Shown here piece after piece: positions 5,669 through 9,525 of a stretch of 9,525 bases of DNA. Source of the stretch: CAYLUN01 sp964386865 (GTDB taxonomy: Bacteria; Verrucomicrobiota; Kiritimatiellia; RFP12; UBA1067); NCBI GenBank assembly GCA_964386865.1, contig CAYLUN010000155.1:1-9525 (forward strand), read 5' to 3'. The notes under the pieces were generated by a model that was not told where the DNA came from, did not search any database, and saw only the letters and a program-made list of their open reading frames with translations. Numbering within the stretch: position 1 is the first letter of the stretch; the number at the start of each line of letters is the position of its first letter. The position numbers were made by a program, and so were the translations under genes.

Positions 5669-7969
5669 ATGTTTTTCAGATCCGAACCAACCTGGGAGCA
5701 AGGACGCTCCTGCCCCCGGCCTTCCTTGGGGTCAAGGACACTCTTGTCCGCCACTCTCCTCGTTGCCTCGTTCTCGCTCTGCCCCGATCCCTCTAGGGCC
5801 CAAGACGCCACCTCCTGGCGCGTACCCGGCGCATCCATCCGCGTGGACGTCCGCATACAGAACCCGCCAGACCACCCGGACTTGGGCGTTTTCGTCAAGA
5901 TCCCGGACGGCGGGCTCCTGCCGGGCAAGCACCCGATACCCGACGTGCGTGATGCGGAGGGAACCCCCGTCGAGAGCATCATCGTCGGGCACAATCCCGC
6001 CGACGCGCTCGGCGTGCTCTTCGCTCAGCCCAAGTCCGGCGACAGCGTCAGCATCTACATCACCGGCTCTGCCAGCGCAGCCGCCAAGCCCGCCGGCACG
6101 CGGCTCTTCCCCAGCGTGATGTACTACGTCAAGAGCGGCAACGCGGGCCTCGACGCCGCCCAGCGCATGGCCAGCGAGTACCCGCCCGCCTCAGGCGCGT
6201 CCTTCAACACCTGGAGCTGCATCGGCTGCATGGTGAACCCCTTCGGCCCCGACGACGACTTCTCCTCCTGGTATGTCGGCGCGATCCTGCTGGCGAAAAA
6301 GGAGCACATCTACTTCGCCACCGTCTCCGATGAAGGCTCAGAGTTCGCCATCGACGGCAAGACCATCCACAGTTGGCCCGGCACGCACACGCGCGAGGGC
6401 GGCGCCAAAGGCCAGCACGGCGCGGGCGTCGATCTCGCCGAAGGCCTGCACCGCGTCGACTACTTCCACTTTGAGGCCAAAGGCAAGCAAGAGGCCCAGC
6501 TCACCTGGCGCCGCAAGGGCGTCACCGAAGGCCCCGTCCCCGAACTGGTCAACGACTTCGCCAAGTCCGGCGTGGGCTCCATCACCAGCATCCGCCTCAA
6601 GGACGGGCGCGTCTGCGGCGCCCTCCGCGGCAACACCGAGCCCAACGGCTACTTCTGGACCGGCGACAAGCCGCTCACCCTGTTCACCCTCTCGTTCACC
6701 GGCGTCCCTGCCGATGACTCCGCCACCGTCTCGTTCGAGTTCGGCAAGGACCGCCGCGTCACCGAGCCCATCGTCGAGTGGCTCACCCCCGGCGACGCCG
6801 ACCAGATCAACCAGCCCATCACCCTCGCGGTCTCTAACAAGTTCGGGGTCGCCCGCACCACCGCCCGCCTGACCAGCCCGTGGACCCCCACGGAGCTCTC
6901 GCTCGATAACCAGGGCGACCGGCTGAACGTCCGCAAGGCACTCTACAACATGATCCGCTCGCTGCCCAAGACGGCCGACCCCTGCGCGGACTGGAGCCCC
7001 GACCACTGGCAGCTGCTCGTCGAGCTGCTGGAGCCTTACCGCGCCGGGCCGATCCTCTACGAGGTTTTCACGCGCAGCTTCGAAACCCTCCAAAAGCTCC
7101 CCGCCGAGCAGCGGTACGCCCTCGAAGACCGCTTCGTCGAGACCCTCCGCCTCCAGCGCAACGACAAACTGCTTTTGGAGTGGATCGACAAGCTGGAGAA
7201 GAACGAGAAGACCAGCGTCCGCAAGTTCCGCTGGAAAGACGAGCGCGTCTGCGCCCTCCTCTTTGACATCGGCAAAGCCGAGCCCGCAAAAGCCGAAGTC
7301 ACGCTCCTGAAAGAAGCCGCCGTCGCGCCGGATCAGACCCAGATCGCGGCCTTGCGCCAGGGCGACCTCGCCCGCGCCCTCGGCGACACCGAGTCTGCCA
7401 CCAAGTTCTACAAGGACGCCCAAGAGCGCTACCGCAGCCGCAACAAGACCGGCATGGCCGGCGGCCGCCTCGCCTTCGTCGACCCCAAGAAGCGCAAGGA
7501 GCCGCCCAGCACCAACACGGTGGACAAGGCTGCCACCAAGCGCCCTAAAATGCAGTCCTTCGCCTCGCAGAAGAAGGTCGACGACTGGAAGATCTACACC
7601 GTCCACGACGCCTCCATGTACGCCACCATCACATCTTTCCTCGCGCAGGACGCCGTCGCCGAAGCGCTTCAGAAGCTCACGGACTGGGAGAACGAGTCGC
7701 CCCACTCCAAGCTCACCGGCGAGTACCCGCTCGCCGAGGCGAAGGTTTACGTGCACGTGGAAGACTACCGCCGGGCCATCAACGCGCTCGCCGCCTACCG
7801 CAAGTCCGTCACCATGAGCGCCCAGCTCGCCGACGCCATGAAGCTCGAGGTCGACTGCCTGCAGCGCGTCAGCGACAAGCCCCGCATCAAGGAGATCGCC
7901 GCTGATTTCGTCAAACGCTTCCCGGGGCACCCGTACGAAGCCGAAATGAAGGAGCTGCTCAGCCCATGA
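5669..7969 (+). CDS. Exported multidomain protein: DUF2341/PA14-like N-terminal half, TPR-like C-terminal half
   Basis: The product has 766 residues. A hydrophobic stretch (about 24-37) followed by PSRA-QD suggests export with a cut near residue 44, but about 22 residues including two Glu precede that core, which is long for a signal peptide. Residues 48-135 resemble DUF2341-like beta domains (VDVRIQNPPDHPDLGVFVKIPDG in two adjoining strands). Residues about 152-283 look like a PA14-type sandwich: IYFATVSDEGSEFAIDGK (214-231), then GLHRVDYFHFEA and QLTWRR. A beta segment with PIVEWLTPGDADQINQPITL (367-386) follows. From about 420 on the protein is helical, with TPR-like pairs near 558-590 and 650-715, ending in FVKRFPGHPYEAEMKELL. 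A CxxC pair sits at Cys184/Cys187. The gene starts 23 bases after the DUF4175-like gene behind a weak purine-rich site (5654-5662). Repeats cover codons 9-27, so the true start could be a later TTG (5726). A glycan- or surface-binding role is inference. Confidence 0.68.
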   Translation: MFFRSEPTWEQGRSCPRPSLGSRTLLSATLLVASFSLCPDPSRAQDATSWRVPGASIRVDVRIQNPPDHPDLGVFVKIPDGGLLPGKHPIPDVRDAEGTPVESIIVGHNPADALGVLFAQPKSGDSVSIYITGSASAAAKPAGTRLFPSVMYYVKSGNAGLDAAQRMASEYPPASGASFNTWSCIGCMVNPFGPDDDFSSWYVGAILLAKKEHIYFATVSDEGSEFAIDGKTIHSWPGTHTREGGAKGQHGAGVDLAEGLHRVDYFHFEAKGKQEAQLTWRRKGVTEGPVPELVNDFAKSGVGSITSIRLKDGRVCGALRGNTEPNGYFWTGDKPLTLFTLSFTGVPADDSATVSFEFGKDRRVTEPIVEWLTPGDADQINQPITLAVSNKFGVARTTARLTSPWTPTELSLDNQGDRLNVRKALYNMIRSLPKTADPCADWSPDHWQLLVELLEPYRAGPILYEVFTRSFETLQKLPAEQRYALEDRFVETLRLQRNDKLLLEWIDKLEKNEKTSVRKFRWKDERVCALLFDIGKAEPAKAEVTLLKEAAVAPDQTQIAALRQGDLARALGDTESATKFYKDAQERYRSRNKTGMAGGRLAFVDPKKRKEPPSTNTVDKAATKRPKMQSFASQKKVDDWKIYTVHDASMYATITSFLAQDAVAEALQKLTDWENESPHSKLTGEYPLAEAKVYVHVEDYRRAINALAAYRKSVTMSAQLADAMKLEVDCLQRVSDKPRIKEIAADFVKRFPGHPYEAEMKELLSP
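5694..5749 (+). repeat. Two copies of a short imperfect palindromic repeat in the 5' end of a gene
   Basis: Unit 1 (5694-5715) and unit 2 (5728-5749) match at 17 of 22 positions when aligned by eye; both contain the core CAAGGAC followed by a CTC element, and they are 34 bases apart. Each can fold back: GGAGC pairs with GCTCC in unit 1 (5695-5699 with 5706-5710), and CAAG pairs with CTTG in unit 2 (5733-5736 with 5743-5746). The copies fall in different codon frames of the overlapping gene, so the similarity is at DNA level, not protein level. This looks like a REP-type element that became part of a coding start. Confidence 0.5.
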
Positions 7970-8856
7970 CCCGTACCGCGACCATCCGCACCGCCGTCCT
8001 CGCCTGCGCTCTGGCGGCCGCCACCGCGCTGCTAGCGGGCGTCAAGATCAACCCCGGCAACATGTCGCCTTACAGCAAGACGCACGTGAGCGTCAACCTC
8101 TACACGAAGCCGGATCCCAACGCTACGGGCGGGATCCGCGGCACCCTGGTCGATGCCCCCTCCGAGGTGCTCGGCGTGCTCGCCATGCCGCAGAAGTTCC
8201 CCAACGTCTCGTCGCTCGACGACGTCGAGGGCGGCGGCTCCGCCAAAAACGCCCGCAACATCAACAAGGACATGACCAACCAGGTCTACCTCGCCACCCT
8301 CGGCGCGGACAACGCCTTCTCGTTCTACGGCCTGCCGCCGGGCAAGTATGATCTGCTGGTCCTCTGCGAGAACTGCTTCTACGAGGGCCTCCTGCTCAAC
8401 CGCGAGGAGCACTCGCTCACCGAGGCGGACAATAAGGCAATCAAGGCCAAACTCGCCGAGTCGAACCCGTTCTTCAATGTGAAAAACCAGCACCGCATCG
8501 AAGGCCAGACCGGCTCCTATGGCAAGGCCCGCATCGTGGAGCAGGAGGTTCGCACCCTCCCCGTCACGCTCCAGAGCGCCGAGGTGCTCAAGCACATCCA
8601 GATCCGCGCGATCAAGCTCTGCCTCATGGAGAGCGTCGGCTCCTCCAAGCTCGGCGTACACTGGGAGCTTAAGAAAACCCGCGAGATCACCCGCCAAGAG
8701 GTCGGCCCGCCCGACACCAAGGGCGTTCTCCCCGGCTTTTATTGCAAGGCCCTCCAGGGCGTCCGCGTCTCCTCCTCCGTCAAGGATGTCGGCGCGCTCG
8801 CGCTGAAGGCCGACCCGGCCCCGAACACCCCGCCCCCGGAGCCCCCCAAACCGTAA
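7966..8856 (+). CDS. Exported protein of unknown family with transthyretin-like motif and CxxC pair
   Basis: The product has 296 residues and starts at the ATG of an ATGA overlap with the preceding stop, so the two genes are translationally coupled; GAAGGAG (7948-7954) lies 11 bases upstream. An N-terminal signal sequence is clear, with basic start MTRTATIRT and hydrophobic core to about residue 24. No lipobox Cys is present, so it is probably soluble in the periplasm or secreted. FSFYGLPPGKYDLLVLC (118-134) resembles the GLPPGKY turn of transthyretin/carboxypeptidase-regulatory-like beta sandwiches. It is followed by a Cys134-x-x-Cys137 pair and YEGLLLNREEHSLTEAD. Segments NPFFNVKNQHRIEG (167-180) and VEQEVRTLPVTLQSAEVL (191-208) look like conserved blocks but match no family I can name. 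The last 14 residues are Pro-rich. I do not recognise the gene; the coupling suggests it works with the PA14/TPR-like protein encoded just upstream. Confidence 0.7.
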   Translation: MTRTATIRTAVLACALAAATALLAGVKINPGNMSPYSKTHVSVNLYTKPDPNATGGIRGTLVDAPSEVLGVLAMPQKFPNVSSLDDVEGGGSAKNARNINKDMTNQVYLATLGADNAFSFYGLPPGKYDLLVLCENCFYEGLLLNREEHSLTEADNKAIKAKLAESNPFFNVKNQHRIEGQTGSYGKARIVEQEVRTLPVTLQSAEVLKHIQIRAIKLCLMESVGSSKLGVHWELKKTREITRQEVGPPDTKGVLPGFYCKALQGVRVSSSVKDVGALALKADPAPNTPPPEPPKP

Positions 8857-8879
8857 GGCCGAACCCGCGCGTTCGCCCC
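8857..8879 (+). terminator. Small hairpin directly after a stop codon, weak terminator candidate
   Basis: CGAAC (8860-8864) pairs with GTTCG (8871-8875) around the six-base loop CCGCGC, and GG/CC pairs can extend the stem across one mismatch. It begins 3 bases after the stop at 8854-8856. No T-run follows, so an intrinsic terminator is doubtful; the C-rich, G-poor sequence downstream could favour Rho-dependent ending, or the hairpin may only protect the 3' end of the transcript. Confidence 0.28.
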
Positions 8880-8886
8880 TGCATCA

Positions 8887-8962
8887 AACCGCTGAACTGT
8901 GAACCTCTTCAACCTCTCATACATCCAACCGCTGAACCGTGAACCATTGAACCTCTTCAACC
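8887..8962 (+). repeat. Degenerate AACC-type short repeat array in an intergenic region
   Basis: A 19-base unit beginning AACCGCTGAAC occurs at 8887-8905 and again at 8927-8945 with one mismatch, 40 bases apart. Each is followed by TCTTCAACC (8906-8914 and 8954-8962), the second after an extra ATTGAACC (8946-8953). The whole stretch can be read as loosely spaced 7-9 base units ending in GAACC or CAACC. The base composition (C-rich, G-poor, more A/T than the genes) differs from the surrounding coding DNA. It ends 18 bases before the ATG at 8981. It has no palindromic spacer structure and is not a CRISPR array. Confidence 0.6.
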
Positions 8963-8980
8963 CTTAATCAAGGAAAACCC

Positions 8981-9525
8981 ATGGCGAAACTATTCCTCCA
9001 GCAGGCCGAAGGCGATCAGTTGCTCACCGAGCTCGCTAGCTCACAAGCCTACCTGATCGGACGCAACGACGACTGTACCCTCTGCATCCCTGACGACTCC
9101 ATCTCCGGGCACCACGCGCAGCTCGCGCCCTCCGACCAGGGCTGGATCTTGCAGGATCTGGGCAGCTCGAACGGCACCACCGTCAACGGGCAGCCCATCG
9201 ACCAGGCCGTCCTGCTGGCCAGCGGCTCGCAGATCCAGCTGGGCTCGCAGGTTGTCCTGCTCTTCATCGACGAGGCCGACGCCGAGGCGCCCGCCGAGGC
9301 GGAAGCCGAGGTCGCGGCCGAGCCCGAGCCTGAGGCGCAGCCCGAGAAGGCTCCCAAGCGCAACCTCAAGGTGCAGGGCGCGTCCGAGGAGGACCTCAAG
9401 CTCGTCAAGGCCATGTCCGTGCGCTCGCAGAAAATCCGCAACGAGATCGGCAAGGTCATCATCGGCCAAATCGACGTCATCGACCAGGTCATGATGGTCA
9501 TCATCGCCGGCGGCCACGGCCTGCT
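8981..9525 (+). CDS. FHA-MoxR fusion AAA+ ATPase, 3' truncated by the window edge
   Basis: The gene starts at ATG 8981, 6 bases after AAGGA (8970-8974); 181 full codons are visible and the frame runs off the window. Residues 1-96 form an FHA domain, a phosphothreonine-peptide reader: Gly27-Arg28, Ser42 and His45 in ISGHHA, and DLGSSNGTTVNG (59-70) with Asn64, Gly65, Thr66 and Asn69 are all in place. The usual Arg after Ser42 is replaced by Gly-His. A Glu/Ala/Pro-rich linker follows (about 97-126). From about 146 the sequence is a canonical MoxR N-terminus (IRNEIGKVIIGQIDVIDQ, 152-169, then AGGHGLL, 176-182); the Walker A motif should start within a few residues of the window end. MoxR ATPases are cytoplasmic AAA+ proteins that act with DUF58 and VWA proteins in assembly or maturation processes. 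The FHA domain suggests control by Ser/Thr protein kinases. The identification is strong although catalytic motifs are not visible here. Confidence 0.92.
   Translation, partial: MAKLFLQQAEGDQLLTELASSQAYLIGRNDDCTLCIPDDSISGHHAQLAPSDQGWILQDLGSSNGTTVNGQPIDQAVLLASGSQIQLGSQVVLLFIDEADAEAPAEAEAEVAAEPEPEAQPEKAPKRNLKVQGASEEDLKLVKAMSVRSQKIRNEIGKVIIGQIDVIDQVMMVIIAGGHGL

Noticed and set aside
5780..5785. Lipoprotein cysteine at Cys38 of the PA14/TPR-like protein
   Set aside because: The residues before Cys38 (SFSL) do not fit the lipobox rule of a small residue at -1. A normal signal-peptidase site (SRA-QD) follows a few residues later.
6338..7930. A 530-codon open frame on the - strand
   Set aside because: It is the same antisense shadow effect, opposite the PA14/TPR-like gene. 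It has no ribosome site or recognisable domain, and is rich in the same few residues.
8887..8962. CRISPR array
   Set aside because: There are only two longer units, separated by sequence that itself consists of related repeats. No regular spacers and no cas gene are present.
8940..8980. A sigma-70 promoter directly before the FHA-MoxR gene
   Set aside because: TTGAAC at 8948-8953 could be a -35 box, but the only AT-rich candidate, TTAATC at 8964-8969, is 10 bases away and matches TATAAT poorly. No pair with 16-18 base spacing was found.

Overview
The window is a GC-rich bacterial segment with mostly G or C in third codon positions. It carries six protein genes, all on the + strand and tightly packed. 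No RNA gene, insertion sequence, CRISPR array or phage gene is visible. The gene content suggests a bacterium of the PVC superphylum (Planctomycetes, Verrucomicrobia, Kiritimatiellota or Lentisphaerota) or a neighbouring uncultured lineage. The clues are a glutamine-amidotransferase-like membrane protein of the BatA/VWA type, a very long DUF4175-like membrane protein, several exported proteins of uncharacterised type, an FHA-MoxR fusion, and short degenerate intergenic repeats. The phylum is an inference, not something read directly.

Layout. Positions 1-1092 hold the 3' part of a membrane protein with a GATase1-like domain, an Ig-like domain and a C-terminal anchor. A good sigma-70-like promoter (1032-1060) lies inside its last codons. 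Positions 1125-1997 encode a secreted protein resembling a carbohydrate-binding beta-sandwich. After a C-rich, G-poor spacer, 2067-5645 encodes a 1192-residue protein with three N-terminal membrane segments, DUF4175-like beta domains, a long helical region and a Gly/Asp/Ser-rich C-terminal part. Positions 5669-7969 encode an exported protein with DUF2341/PA14-like N-terminal domains and TPR-like C-terminal helices. Its 5' end contains two copies of a small palindromic repeat. The next gene (7966-8856) overlaps it by an ATGA junction and encodes an exported protein of unknown family. A 124-base spacer with a small hairpin and an AACC-type degenerate repeat then precedes 8981-9525, the start of an FHA-MoxR ATPase gene cut off by the window edge just before the expected Walker A motif.

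How the genes may work together. In many bacteria a MoxR-type AAA+ ATPase is encoded with DUF58 and BatA-like VWA proteins, and such clusters are linked to envelope maturation or stress functions. Here the ATPase carries a phosphopeptide-reading FHA domain, and its neighbours are two membrane proteins plus three exported ones. The simplest model is a phospho-regulated cytoplasmic AAA+ ATPase working with a membrane/periplasmic assembly whose exported parts may bind glycans or protein partners. Shared transcription of 2067-8856 is likely from the spacing. A separate promoter for 1125 onward and a transcriptional break before 8981 are possible. The function of the whole remains unknown.
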